From Cymbidium sinense (taxonomy: Eukaryota > Streptophyta > Magnoliopsida > Asparagales > Orchidaceae): a DNA stretch of 64,000 nt. The notes below the pieces were generated by a model. That model had not been told where the DNA came from and searched no databases. It was given only the letters and a program-made list of their open reading frames with translations. The stretch lies in the NCBI GenBank assembly GCA_021442155.1, contig CM038221.1, forward strand, positions 46,571,648 to 46,635,647, read 5' to 3'. Each line of letters begins with the position of its first letter. Positions within the stretch are counted from its first letter, which is position 1. Positions 1 to 11,459 of this stretch are shown here, piece after piece. A program made the position numbers and the translations under genes.

Positions 1-600
1 GCCATATACTAAAGGTTAGTCAGTGCCGAAATTCCACTCATTTGATGGAAATGGTAACCCCAGGAAGCACCTAGGATAATTTAAAGAAACTTGTGGTAAT
101 ACTGGGGGTAATGACACACTATTGTTTCATTATTTCATTAACAGCTTAACTTCATCTACTTTTGAGTGGTACACAGAATTGCCAAATGACTTAGTTAAAA
201 TATTTGCCGAGTTGGAGGCAATGTTTATCAAAAGATTTGCTAGTACAGTTAGAAAGACTATTATAGCTAACCTTGCATTGGAGAAAAGGAGGAAGGATGA
301 GTCAGTTACAAAATACATAACTTGTTGACGCAACATGAGCATGAAGTGCGAGCAATAGTTGGAAGAGGAACATGCAATTCAGTTGCTAATGAGCAACATT
401 GATGATAAAATGACACCCTATTTATGCATGGCTTCCATCACCACCTTCCAAGAACTACTTGATCGGGTGGTGAAATTTGAAAAGCTGAATCTTTCCAAAC
501 TTGAAAGTCATTCAGACATAACAAAGGAAGGGAGGTTCTTAGAATCAAGGAAAAGTGAATCTCACACTACTTCATATGATTCAAATAAAGGAAGGTGAGC
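1..600 (+). pseudogene. gag: gag capsid region (Retrotrans_gag-like), element F
   Basis: Read with stops ignored, it begins with a VPKFHSFDGNG...PRKHLG motif, followed by NSLTSSTFEWYTELP and FAELEAMFIKRF. This is the usual plant Ty3/gypsy gag core (FDG..DP..H, then W(Y)..LP, then F..RF). Stops occur after the PRKHLG motif, at 326-328 and again around 356 and 596-598, so no intact product is possible. Element B has the same domain on the - strand at 51250-51700 (NSLRGVAFDWYAELP), which confirms the family relation. The role in an active relative would be capsid formation around the genomic RNA. Confidence 0.85.
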
Positions 601-1300
601 AACCTATAATGCAGATAAGGGGAAACAACTCATTTATTTTGAAGAAAGCGTCAAACAACCCTTCAATTCTCCACCAAAGTTAGTTCTTAGAAGTAATGAC
701 AAACTTAGAACTTTCTCGGGTAATGGTGAGCACCCAAGATAATTATTAGGAGATTATGATCAAATTCATCCATCTCTTAAGGAGAAAATGAATAAAGAAT
801 ACTCTTTCAAAAAAGAAAGTGTAGCTAAACTATTCTGACAAGCATTGAAGGTAGGGTTAGAGTTGCCAGAATGTAAAAGATCTGAAGAGTCGAGGAATGA
901 ACTGGTAGCCCAAATTATTGTCCATATCATTGGGTAGTTAGCCACCCTATAGAAGATTGCTATGTATTCCAAGACTAGCTAGAAAGAAAATATAGGAGAG
1001 GTGAATTCACACTATCTAATAGTTTTCTTATTCACCCAAAGAAAGAATCTACAAATGTGATTACGTCATCTTCCATGCCCTCGTAGGAAAATAAAGCAAA
1101 AGAAAAGATAGTTGAGGATGATAAATGGGAGGTTGTGGTCTCAAAGAAAACTATGAAGATGCTGAAGAAATTAGAAGGTGTTTGTGGTGTCAGATGGAAA
1201 TCACCATTTAAGGCGGTACTAGAACCGAAGGAAGGGCCCACATCAGAAGGTTCTTCTCTTCAAAGATAGTCCAAGGTGATTGGCACCCCTCGACCTAAGA
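600..1300 (+). pseudogene. gag: gag C-terminal part with C-x2-H-x4-H-x4-C motif, element F
   Basis: Translation with stops ignored gives a motif CPYHWVVSHPIEDC at 919-960, followed by a D.LERKYRRGEF segment. C-x2-H-x4-H-x4-C is the spacing I associate with the knuckle near the gag C-terminus of Tat-type elements. All four metal-ligand positions are kept here. In element B the matching stretch (about 50640-50700, -) reads FPYHYMISHALEDY, where both cysteines are lost. The frame is broken by stops at about 741, 837, 935 and 1086. Confidence 0.65.
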
Positions 1301-2141
1301 AGTAGCTATTCAAAACCTACCAAAAACTCTCAAAAGACCAACTAAACAAAAGAAAATAAAGAAAGAAACCATTACCCAAAAAATTATTAATAATATTGAA
1401 GAATATCAACAACCAGCAAGACAACCAATAAGCTTATTGATTTCATATTAGGACTCCAAATCATTGAAATAAATGATGAAGGGGATGATGACAAAGAATC
1501 TAATTTTGGAGAAGTCCACGGGTTATCTCAGTGTCCTTGGATACTCCCTGATGAAATTCACTTCTTCAAGATAATTCAAGAAGAGGAACCACCAATGATG
1601 TGGCATTCATGTTTTTCCTGATGGTGAAGCAAACAGATGATAACTCAGAAGATGACTTGTGCTTTCCGGAGGAAGATGAGTTAGAGTCTTCAATATCACC
1701 ACTGATGAAGGGCATAAAATTGGGAAGTGATTCTAAAGTCTCCATCCAATCCTCTGGAAAAAATGGTGATTCTGAAGAGGAGACTTCTTTAGAAGAATTT
1801 GAGCCAAACAGAGGAGCCCCAGTGCAGTTAAGAAGTGGTAAGATGTTTCCATCATCATAGAAGAAAGGAACACCAAATAAAGGCAAGGACAAAAATATAG
1901 AAGTTAAAGAAGATATCATTCCTAAAGATCTAATGAAGAATTCTAACATGGATAAGGGAATTGATTACAACATCTTGTCACACTTAAGGAAGATCCTTGC
2001 ACAATTGAGTGTGTATGAGGCCCTCTTGATGTCGCAGGATCTCCATGAAATTTTAATTTAGGCTCTTAAAAATTTGAAGAAATATGAAGTGTACTTTAAG
2101 AGCGATGTATGACTAAAGTATTATAATCTTAAAACCTTCTG
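1300..2141 (+). pseudogene. gag-protease linker, element F
   Basis: A charged, serine- and glutamate-rich segment lies here, with an open stretch at 1600-1860 containing EEDELESSISP and GDSEEETSLEEFEPNRGAPVQLRSGK. No catalytic motif is visible. The corresponding part of element B (49892-50323, -) is also serine- and acid-rich. It joins the gag knuckle to the protease and is interrupted by several stops. The - strand frame over the same bases is a shadow. Confidence 0.55.
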
Positions 2142-2681
2142 ATGACCACCTTCTCTAAGGAAGATCTTATGTTTGGAACATCAGAACACAATCACCCGCT
2201 ATATGTCTTTGTAGAGAGCGATGGTGTCATAGTCAATCGAATTCTAATTGATCCAAGTTCATCTGTCAATCTCATGAGTCTGCGAGCATTGAAAGGATTG
2301 CCTCTCAAAATTCAACATTTAGGACGAGACAAATTGATGATCCACGACTTCAATGAAAAAGGGAAAAAGACTCTCAGATCTTTTACCTTGCCACTAAGAT
2401 TTGGAGAACTTTATACAGAAGCCAAATTCAATGTCATTGATGCTGACACCTTGTTCATGGCTTTGTTGGGTTGTCCTTGGCTACATGAGTATGAAATAGT
2501 CCCATCTACTTTGCACCATTGCACAAAATACATAAGAGACGAGGATGAACACAAAATTTCTAGCAATCTTCAGCCATTCGCAGTCCATGAAGCTAAAATC
2601 TATGAAGATGCAAAATATTATTTGTTAAAGGAGCCTAGGCATCAAAAATCCAAGGCTTCTACTACAAAGGCTGCAAAATAA
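2142..2681 (+). pseudogene. retropepsin-like aspartic protease domain, element F
   Basis: An open stretch of 179 codons holds the protease fold: HNHPLYVFVESDGVIVNRILIDPSSSVNLMS, then IHDFNEKGKKTLRSFTLPL, then FNVIDADTLFMALLGCPWLHEY. This is the arrangement of plant gypsy proteases (VD.G.S..., GF....G.I.L, F.V.D....Y...LGRPWLH). The active-site triplet, expected to be D-(S/T/G)-G, reads D-P-S here, so the enzyme was probably inactive even before the frame decayed. Element B has D-Q-G-A at the same place (49166-49525, -). The stretch downstream (2722-2943) is a lysine- and acid-rich linker towards the polymerase. Confidence 0.8.
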
Positions 2682-3279
2682 TCCAAAGAAGTCAAGAAGG
2701 AAAAAAGAAAGAAAGAAGGCTATGCCTACTCTACTTAAAACAACTAGTGCATCACCTAAGTTGAAAAGACTAGTCTCTCATCTGGGTAGTGACACAGAAG
2801 AAGAAGAGGATGATCTTTCTATCAGAGCCAAGAGAATAAACAAGTCTCTGGTGAAAGAAAAGAAAAATATAGAATACTCAAACCCCAATTATGATTCCCT
2901 ACGTGAACCTCTTTCAACACTTCAAGGAAGTTACTCCATGTGAAGTCCACATTGTTGAAGAGTTGAAGACTTTCTATGTATCTCCTTTGCCTAGAAGTGA
3001 TGAACATAAAATTTCATTTTACAAGTCTGAGGAGTGTTATCACTAAGATTCTGATTGACTCATGCAATTTAATGAATCTGATGATATGGTTCCCACAAGA
3101 ATGGAAAAATATTTTTCTCCAAGGATTCGCAAGATGATGCACAAAATGGGAGATAATGTTGGAACAGACAAATGGTGAGCCCACTTATTTGATACCCTTT
3201 GGGGTTTAAAAAGTCCATAGATCTCATGAAAGTGTGATAATCATACATCTAAAGGTCTTGGATACATCTACATAAACAT

Positions 3280-4135
3280 CGTCGAAGAAAAACCTATTAT
3301 GCAGTAACATAAGAAGAGATTGAGATTGAGACCAAACTTAAAGTTGATCCTTATGAAGTTAATCTTACAAATGATCAGGAGGTAGAAGCTAAGCCTGCAC
3401 CTGATGAACTCGAAGATGGTGGACAAACAACTAGCATGGATGAGTTGAAAGAAATCAACTTGGGAATAAAGGATGATTTCCACCCAACTTTCATTAGTGT
3501 CCTTCTTCCTGATGAAAATGTTAAAAAATGAGAACTTTACTTTGTGATTTCAAGGACCGCTTTGGTTGGACATACTCTAAAATGCCAGGCTTATCCCCTG
3601 AGGTGACAGTTCATAAACTCACCATTAAACTAGATGAAATGCCTATTAAGCAAGCTCCTAGGAAAATGAGGTTGGAGATTGAATAATAAGTAATTATAGA
3701 AACTAAGAAGCTGATTGAAGCAACCTTCATCCGGAGGAGAAGTATGCAGATTGGATAGCCAACATCATCCCAGTTAGGAAGAAGAATGGTCAAATCCGTA
3801 TTTGCATTGACTTTTGAGATATGAACAAAGCATGCCCAAAAGATGACTTTTCGCTTCCAATATCAGAACTACTAGTGGACAATACTTCCAACTATGACAT
3901 GTTCTCATTCATGGATGGATCATCAGGGTACAATCAAATCAAGATGGCCCCTGAAGATGAGAAGCACACATCATTTAGGATACTAATTGGTATATACTGG
4001 TACACAATCATGCCCATCAGATTGAAGAATGCTGAAGCTACATATCAGAGGGCCATGACAGGCACCTTCGATGAGTTGATTCATCAGAAAGTAGAATTCT
4101 ATGTGGATGACCTCATCGTTAAGAGCATATATTGA
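3280..4135 (+). pseudogene. pol: reverse transcriptase, element F
   Basis: The N-terminal approach has a DELKEINLGIKDDFHPTFISVLLP motif around 3430-3510, then a PGL....V.HKL..K linker with frameshifts. From 3821 the polymerase palm is readable: NKACPKDDFSLPISELLVDN, SFMDGSSGYNQIKMAPEDEKHTSF and VEFYVDDLIVKS. The catalytic YVDD box is at 4100-4111 and the first catalytic Asp is in FMDGSSGYNQI. The frame ends at a TGA at 4133-4135 and continues in the next entry. Stops around 3530, 3686 and 3818 mark it as dead. Confidence 0.9.
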
Positions 4136-4870
4136 GAAGATCACTTTGATAACCTAAGGATGGTCTTAGAAAGAATTAGGCAATATGATCTCAAGATGAA
4201 TCCTCTTAAATATGCATTCAGGGTTTCTTCTAGAAAGTTCCTTGGCTTCGTGGTTCGACATAGAGGAATTGAGATCGACCATAATAAAATCAAAGTAATA
4301 GTGGACATGCCACCACCGAAGAATATTCATCAGCTTCGTTCAGTGCAGGGACATTTGGCATTCATCCGACATTTCATATCAAATCTATCGGGCAAGTGTC
4401 AACCATTTGCTAAATTGATGAAGAAGAATGTGCCATTTAAGTGGGACGATGAATGTCAAAAAGCATTCGATAGCATCAAAAGGTATCTATTAAACCCACC
4501 AATTCTTGCAGTGCTAATTTTGAGAAAGCCTCTTATTTTGTATGCAGCTACACTAGAAGAATCTCTCGGAGCATTTCTTGCACATCACAATAAAGAAGGC
4601 AAAGAAAATGCACTGTACTACATAAGTTGAAGATTGATAGAAGCTGAAGCAAAGTACTCTCTAATCGAGAAGCTCTGTCTTGCATTGATCTTTGCCATCC
4701 ATAAGCTCAGAAATTTCATGCTATCACACAAGATAATGCTCATCTCAAAGATCGATCCATTGAAATTCTTGATGACAAGGCTAGTGTTAACAGGTCGCTT
4801 GGCATGATGGGCAGTGCTCCTGTTACAGTTCGATATTACATATGTATCTTAGAAAACTGTAAAGGGGAAA
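4136..4870 (+). pseudogene. pol: RT thumb/connection and first RNase H domain, element F
   Basis: Readable motifs are LKMNPLKYAFRVSSRKFLGFVV, IKVIVDMPPPKNIHQLRSVQGHLAFIRHFI, PFKWDDECQKAFDSIKRYL and LILYAATLEESLGAFLA, then (after a TGA at 4628-4630) AEAKYSLIEKLCLALIFAIHKLRNFM. This is the normal gypsy RT-RNaseH continuation. The first RNase H Asp, normally in LY.D.S, is replaced (LYAATLEES). The homologous part of element B lies at 42162-42575 (-). Confidence 0.85.
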
Positions 4871-5029
4871 ATACTAGCAAATTTTCTCACTGTGCATCCT
4901 ATCCCAACATATTCAATAGTCGATGATTTACCTGATGAACAAATACTACTTATCTATGAAAGAGAAAAGTTACAAATCTAGAAAATGTATTTTGATAGTG
5001 TATGATCTATTAAGCCCGCTCAGCCCCAA

Positions 5030-5400
5030 AATCTGCCAAAAGTAAGAGCTGGCGTTAGCCTCATCTTCATAACATTGGAAGGTGGCATAATGAGGCATTC
5101 ATACAGGCTGACTAAGCCAAGAACCAACAATGAAGTTGAATATAAGGCATTGGTGGCAGGCCTCGAAGAAGCTGCTGTTATCGGCATCCAAAATTTAAGA
5201 ATCTTTGGAGACTCTCAATTGGTGATCAACCAAGTGTTGGGTCTCTATAAGATTAATAAGCTTGAATTTGTATACTATCATAGGCGAGTGCTTGAGCTAA
5301 TGAAGCAAATTCTGAATGTTAAACTGGCCTGAGTTTCTCGATCGAAGAATAGCAAAGCAAATTGCCTGGCCAAGCTAGAAAAAAATGGCAAACACGGATG
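5030..5400 (+). pseudogene. second RNase H domain (archaeal-type, Tat-specific), element F
   Basis: The open part at 5075-5332 carries TKPRTNNEVEYKALVAGLEEA and IFGDSQLVINQVLGLYK, which are the E- and D-containing motifs of the RVT_3-type RNase H found downstream of the ordinary RNase H in Tat/Ogre elements. The first Asp motif (FDGS) is not visible; the preceding bases read ITLEGGIMRHSYRL. The segment after 5332 continues as SRSKNSKANCLAKLEKN, the usual N..AD.LAKLA end of the domain. This domain is the main reason for placing the family in the Tat branch. Confidence 0.85.
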
Positions 5401-5739
5401 ACGACATTGTGTTGATTGAAGTGCCAACTTGTTGTGTTCTACAACTAGTAAATTCATACTCCATGCAGATAGAGAGGACATCAAACTCAAGCCAGCAGGA
5501 GGCAATTCAAATTACTCCTCACTCTCCCAAAGAACAACAAATACAAGAGAGAGAAAAAAATCAATTGTACTACAAAAAAATTATGTGAAGCTTTCATAGT
5601 GGAAGAGCTTGATGATTGAAGATAACCCTTCATTGATTATTTCAAGAAAAGCAAATTTTTGAGCAATAAATTACTAGCCACACAGATTATAAAAGAATCA
5701 TATGATATGCTTATATCAATGACCCATTATACCATAGAT
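5400..5739 (+). pseudogene. linker and start of integrase N-terminal region, broken by LTR D
   Basis: With stops ignored, the end of this stretch reads VEELDDWR.PFIDYFKKSKFLSNKL followed by ESYDMLISMTHYTID. This is the usual W..PI..YL..G..P segment and the first strand (Y.L.DG.LY.R) before the HHCC zinc motif of integrase. The sequence breaks at 5739/5740, where LTR D starts with TGTTGACC. The last five bases before the LTR (5735-5739, tagat) would be the left target-site copy; the right copy is lost. Confidence 0.7.
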
Positions 5740-6169
5740 TGTTGACCTTATTTTTAGAATGAGCTCCCAGCACCTCCATCTTAGGCTTAGGATTCCTCTT
5801 ACTTTAAGAGTTCCTTAGTCTTAAGACACATCTAGTGATTAGGTGGACACTCCAACCTAGCCCTATAATACGTAGAAGAGTTAGCCATAGGAATAAGTCA
5901 TGCTTTAGGGGTGTTGGGAAAATTTCCTACCCTTAGCTTAAACTTTTCCTCACTTTCCTTCTTTCAAGTCAAACTCCAAATCAATTCTATTTGATTTTCT
6001 TAAACTCAAATCAATTCCATGATTGAGATCCATGATTGAAATCCATGATTGAAACCCATGACCAAATTCCATTAAAAATTCCTAAGTTCAAATTTCCTAA
6101 GTCCTTAAACCCTTTCTTAAGGACTTAGCCAAAATCATGATTCAAACCTATTCAAATTTTTGAGATTTT

Positions 6170-6760
6170 CTCATGATCCATTTATATTCTCATTTATATT
6201 CTGATATATAAATTAAATATAAATTCAAACCCATCAAATTAGATTCAAAATTCAAAATCAATTCATGAAAATTTTCTTAAGTCCCTTTAATTTTCCATTA
6301 AAGGACTTAGCCAAAATCAACTCTAAACCTTGATCAAATCAATTCAAATCCTTGGGATTTTCTCAAAACTTATTTATATCCTCATTTATATTCACATATA
6401 TAAATGAAATATAAATATAAATCAATCCAATCAACTCAAAAATTAAATTCTAAATTTAAAATGCTTGAAATTCCCTTAAATCCCTTAATTTTCCATTAAC
6501 GGATTTAACCAAAACTTTGATCAAACAAACCACTTCAAACTCATGGGATTTTCTCAAAACTTATTTGTATTCTTATTGATATTCTCATATATAAATGAAA
6601 TGTAAATATAAATCAATCAAATCCAATTCAAAAATTAAATTTCAAATTAAAAATTGTCTTAAATCCTTTAAATTCCCTTTAATGGATTTAACCCAAACCA
6701 TGATCCATTTATATTCTCATTTATATTCACATATATAAATAAAATATAAATTCAATCAAT
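6170..6760 (+). repeat. Four AT-rich subrepeats with an inverted repeat, LTR D
   Basis: Copies start near 6180, 6370, 6560 and 6706 (spacing about 146-191 bp). Each holds CATTTATATTC followed by ATATATAAATGAAATATAAAT, which can fold on itself. Between them are variants of a cctttaatggatttaacc box. The copy number differs among LTRs of the same family: four in D and E (44150-44700), three in A and B, one in G (21645) and C (56390). Confidence 0.75.
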
Positions 6761-7079
6761 CAAAACTAATTCCAAAAATCAAACTCAAGTCCACTCAAAA
6801 TCAAATCTAAGTCTTTCAAGCCAAAATCTTGAACTTAGTCAAATCATCTTCAAATCAAGCCAAACTCTTGATTTTCTCTCGTGGTTCAATCAATTCTACA
6901 ATCATGAGCTCATTTATAAATCCAAACCTCAATCAAACAATCAAAACCAAAATTAAAAATCAAACCCAAGAATCCTTCATATTCTTCCTGAGTATGAAAT
7001 TTCCAAATGGATCAAAATCTATTTGACTTCAAACCACTTGTAAATAGATTTATATTTCAATCATAAGTCCATATACAAG

Positions 7080-7980
7080 ATCAACCAACTTCAAATCAAG
7101 CTTTGACCCATTTAGGCTCACTTGACCCAAAGTGACCTAAAGTACCCTTATGAGCTAACTTTTGATCCTAACCAAATTGGTTTGAACCAAACTTATATAC
7201 CCCTCTCATTATAATCAACAATCATCATGAGATGATCAATCAATCAAATTAGGTCAAACCAAGTCAAACCTAAGGTTTGAACAAGTCAACACTTAACCTA
7301 AAATGAAACCTAACATAGCCAAAATCCACCATAGACCAAATTGATTGAAACCATTGATCCAAGTTCACTCATTACTTATGTTTGAACTTTACTAAGCCAA
7401 CATTTGAGCCTAACCTAGCCCAATTGGCCCACTTGACACAAGTTGACCCGTTTTGACCTAAAGGGCCAAAATGTGTCAAAACTTGATCTAAGCCAAATTG
7501 ATTGAAATCAATGGGCCAAGTCTATCCCAAATCACTTGTGGAACTTGACCAAAGCCTCAATTGGCTAACTAGACCCAACCTAGCCCAATTGACCTTAGAC
7601 CCAACATGACCTAAAGGGGTCATGTTGAGCCAAAATTGAACTTAACCCAAATTGATTGGAAATAAAGATAACAATCCATTCAATATGACTAACCTAACCT
7701 AAACATACGCTTGACCTACCTCAAATAGGTCAAATGAGTTAAATAGGTCAACGTGACCCATTTGACCTAAATGAGTCATATGAGCCAAAAACCAAATCTA
7801 TACAAAACTGAACCAAACAAAAGGCACCAAAATATTTCAAATGGCCATATGAACTTGACCCAACCCTTGGTTTGACCCAATTTGACATATTAGTCAACTT
7901 GACCCATTTTGACCTAAATGGGTCAACATGAGCCAAACCTAATCAAATGGATTCCAAATCTAATGAAACTTGGTTAAACC
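7080..7980. promoter_or_regulatory. Cluster of TTGACY (W-box-like) motifs, LTR D
   Basis: I counted 12 TTGACC on the + strand and 7 RGTCAA (TTGACY on the - strand) within about 900 bp. About two TTGAC 5-mers (both strands together) would be expected by chance. TTGAC(C/T) is the binding core of plant WRKY factors. The cluster lies upstream of the candidate promoter palindrome. It is present in all six LTR copies, so it is a family feature; whether it binds anything is inference. It could also be spread of a short low-complexity motif. Confidence 0.5.
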
Positions 7981-8393
7981 TATTTTCTCAACATACCAAA
8001 TAGACCCAAAGTGAAAAAAAAAATAGAAAAATGATCATTTTACCCCTAGGCCATGGAACAAATTTTGGCCTAGCCCATGGGTATTTTAGTCATACACTCT
8101 TCACAATCACTTGAGGATTTCCTAAAAGCTCAAGGGGACTTAGTGATGTGTGGTGCACTTAACCCAATGGGTTTGGGTCAACCCATTTGATCCATGGACC
8201 AAACCTAACCCTTAGCCTTGAAATTCAATTTTCAAACTCCCTCCTAAGCTCAATTTGATGCACATGGGAGGTTGGCATTCCACTCAAGGGATCAAACTAA
8301 CCATGTGCAATGATCTAACAGCCTAAACAACTCACTCCATATGGTCAATTGGATCAAAATGGTAACTAATGAGTTGGCAGTCTGATTGCCATA

Positions 8394-8412
8394 GGGGGAG
8401 ATATACTCCCCC
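8394..8412 (+). promoter_or_regulatory. TATA-containing GC palindrome, LTR D
   Basis: GGGGGAG-ATATA-CTCCCCC is a perfect 7-bp inverted repeat around ATATA. Related palindromes occur at the same relative place in LTR E (46321-46339), C (58057-58073), A (19199-19215, -) and B (34271-34286, -, weak). It lies 432 bp upstream of the donor-like site, a spacing that is nearly constant among copies. Candidate core promoter of the LTR. Confidence 0.5.
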
Positions 8413-8821
8413 TAACTCACTAAAAATTCACTTCGCTCTTGATCGATTGGAGCCTAGGAATCCTTAGCAACCACCTTAGAGCATTCCTAAGAGTTTTAAG
8501 AGGGATTTGAATCTTGCATTTCTCAGTTTTGCACAGTGCAAAGCAAGGGAGCTCACATTAATTCTCAACTTCCTATACACTTGATCTTAATCCAATTCCT
8601 TCTACACACTCCTTCTAAGAACCAATTCAAACTTTCCCAAGCATCCATTTGAGTTCCCACAATAAGGAAGAGCTCAATTCAATCAAAGCTGCAAGGATAT
8701 TGAAGAGGAGTTGGTCCACCAATTGATCCACTCAATCTCAATATTTAGGAACTTCAACAGGGCTTCATCTCCACTAGACGAAGCTACCTCATCAATCTCG
8801 AGCACCGGTGATCACCTCTAG

Positions 8822-8834
8822 TGAGGTATGTGTT
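8822..8834 (+). promoter_or_regulatory. Splice-donor-like site AG|GTATGTG, LTR D
   Basis: The junction would fall between 8825 and 8826. All six LTR copies keep AG|GTA here: E 46754, G 23471, C 58481 on the + strand and A 18782, B 33862 on the - strand. LTR D is truncated before the matching acceptor. Confidence 0.5.
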
Positions 8835-11459
8835 TTTTCGACCAGTTAGATTGGGAGGTATTGATCCTTTGTGAAAGGAATTTTCATTGCATGTGAAATC
8901 CACCATTGAATTGGCCGCTCTATTTCTCTAGATGGTGTGGGTTGAGTCTTGAATGATTCTATGCTAGACCGGGCTTGGATATCCCCTTGGATCATGGACG
9001 GTCTCCATTAATCCTCAAGGAAGAACTTAACTCATCTCAGCCGTTCATCCACACATTTTAGATGGACGACTGAGATTATTAACCACGTTTTATAAATCAT
9101 TTATTCAATTTAAGCCACGGGTTAATCCTTAGCCATTCGATCTTTGATTGGACAACCGAGGATATAAGCGTGTGCGCCGCCAGTCGCCCTCTCGATTTGA
9201 TATTTAAGTGGATGGCTCATGGTGCGACGCATGTAAAGTACGCTGACCGCCGCCACCATGCGTCGTGTCGTGAGCTGAGATTAAGTGGGGATTAGTTATT
9301 TACTTAATTAAAATTTAATTAATCCTTATAAATTCTAAAATTAATATCTCTTCATATAAAATTAAGAAAAAATATAAGGAAAAATGCTATGGATAGATAA
9401 TTTCATCCAGAATATTTTAAAAATGTTTTCAATGGATTTTTAATTATCCTTTTCTCTGAATCTGGATTTCTTTGGAAATGTTAATTAGTTAATTATTCTC
9501 TAATTAAGTCACCAATTGATCTCAAACTTCTAGGGTTCATTTTAGGGGATGATATCTGCCTCCTCTAATTTTCTTGAGATTTATTGAGACCTTAATTTGA
9601 AAAATTGCTAGCTCATTCCTTAATTACCCCTATCATGTAATTAAGGGTAATTAAGGTGTGATTAGTGAATTTACCCTTTGATTAAGTTTGATTAGGTTAG
9701 ATCAAGTGAGTAGAAGTTTTATGGAATAATTTTGGGATATTTCCCCTAAGCTATTCCCCAAGCCCCCTTTTCTTTCCTTAATCCCCTCTTAATTAATGGT
9801 TAAATCATTAATTATTCCTTTAAACAATTTTCAAAAATTATAAAAAGTTTCAGAACTTAATTAATCTAGATTGGGTAGATGCTTAGGTGTTTAATAGCCT
9901 ACGTCTAATTAAGGAAATTAAAATACCTTTCATAAGTATGAAGGGGTGTTTTAAAAGTACTTAAACTAAACCCCTTAGCTTAATTAACTTTTAATTGTGA
10001 GCCAAATTGCATTAGGAATTTTTGATTATATGGTGCATTAAAAATTTAAATACTTTGTGGGTTTTATGTCATCTCATTGGCTCCTGATTACTTAATTAAT
10101 TTTTCTAAGGTGGTGTAAGGGCTAATTAACCAATAAATTCATACTCTAATCTAATAAATGCTTAAAAATGGATTTAATTATCTAAAAATTTAAAAAAAAA
10201 TACAAAACACATGTGGGAATGGGTTAGAATATAAAACTCATCTCACATTTTCAAAATTAAATCAAAGCTTAAACCAAACAAAAATTATTTTGAAATTCAC
10301 TTTGATTTATTCTAAAATTTTCTTATTCTTTAAGAATGTCTTTAGGATTTAAGTAAAGTGAGTTTGTTTACATGCTTTCATTGCTTTAGATGTTAACCAA
10401 CATGTTAAGTTGTATTCCATGTGATTCATGCATTCATAATTTCATGTTTCATATTTAAAAAATAAAAATTATTTACTTTCTGTAAAATGTGCATGTGTTG
10501 ACTAAAGTAAAATATGAGTGGCTATTATCACTACTAAATCTAAAGTATTTTCAAAACCTATAAATGAAACATCAAATATGAAAGTGTGCTATTCTTATAC
10601 TTTAATTGTAAGCTTGCATGTGATAGATTATAAAGTAATATTTGGTGTAGTATTTCCTTTCTTTCTTATGTTAGCATAGTTTTGAATAGGAGTTGGTAAG
10701 ATGTAGGGTTCATTTGAAAAGAACCCAACACTTACTTAATTCCAAACCCTATTCATCCCTATGTTCTCACTTAAGAAGGTATGCCAACACTTACTTGAAT
10801 AAATTGCATAAAAAAATGAAACTATTAAACAACTTTTGCATACTCCTTCTTCATTTCATTTCTTTTATATGCATGTTTGTACTTAAGAAAAGTGGTATAT
10901 TAGTCTAGAAAACCCCAAGGTTGTGAGGCTTTAAGTAGCCCTAAGTAGGTCTTGTACCTTACACCTTTGGTTAACAATGATGCTGTACTCACTTATGCCT
11001 TTTTTACTTTCATGCATGTATGTGATATTTTGGATAAAGAAAATATTTTCTACTTAAGAAAAATCATGCATATTCAACTTCTAAATTTTCTTAAATGGAT
11101 TACTTAGCATGCATCATAAAGTGTGTTAACTATTCTCATTTACATGTATAGATATGCTTAGGTTCCATCCATATGCATGTTATATATGTTGGGAAAGAAA
11201 TCAAGTAATATGTGTTATGTGAATTTTGATTCATTTTATTTAATCTTAAAATGTCTTTCTTTTTGAATAGGTTTGTTTAAGGATTATCTAAACATAGGAT
11301 TGATTAAAATATGTAATCAAAATATTTACCTAAATGAAATTAAAATGTGAACTTACCTTAGAAATTACTTAAGGATTAGGGAAGGAATGAGAAGTTCCCT
11401 TCTCTTTCCCTCGCTATATAACTTAGTAATTAATTATAGGTTTCACTCAAATCAAACTT

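Larger units (their letters stand above)
1..5739 (+). mobile_element. Element F: internal region of a Tat/Ogre-type Ty3/gypsy retrotransposon, partial
   Basis: The stretch reads in the order gag, zinc-knuckle-like motif, protease, reverse transcriptase, RNase H, second (archaeal-type) RNase H and the start of the integrase N-terminal region, all on the + strand. The second RNase H is typical of the Tat branch of plant Ty3/gypsy elements. The left end is cut by the window. The right end stops abruptly where LTR D begins at 5740, before any integrase core, so LTR D is not the natural 3' LTR of this element but a later insertion. Many stops and frame changes make it a dead copy. Confidence 0.9.

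Noticed and set aside
1566..1949. 127-codon frame on the - strand
   Set aside because: Shadow of the acidic gag-protease linker of element F on the + strand.
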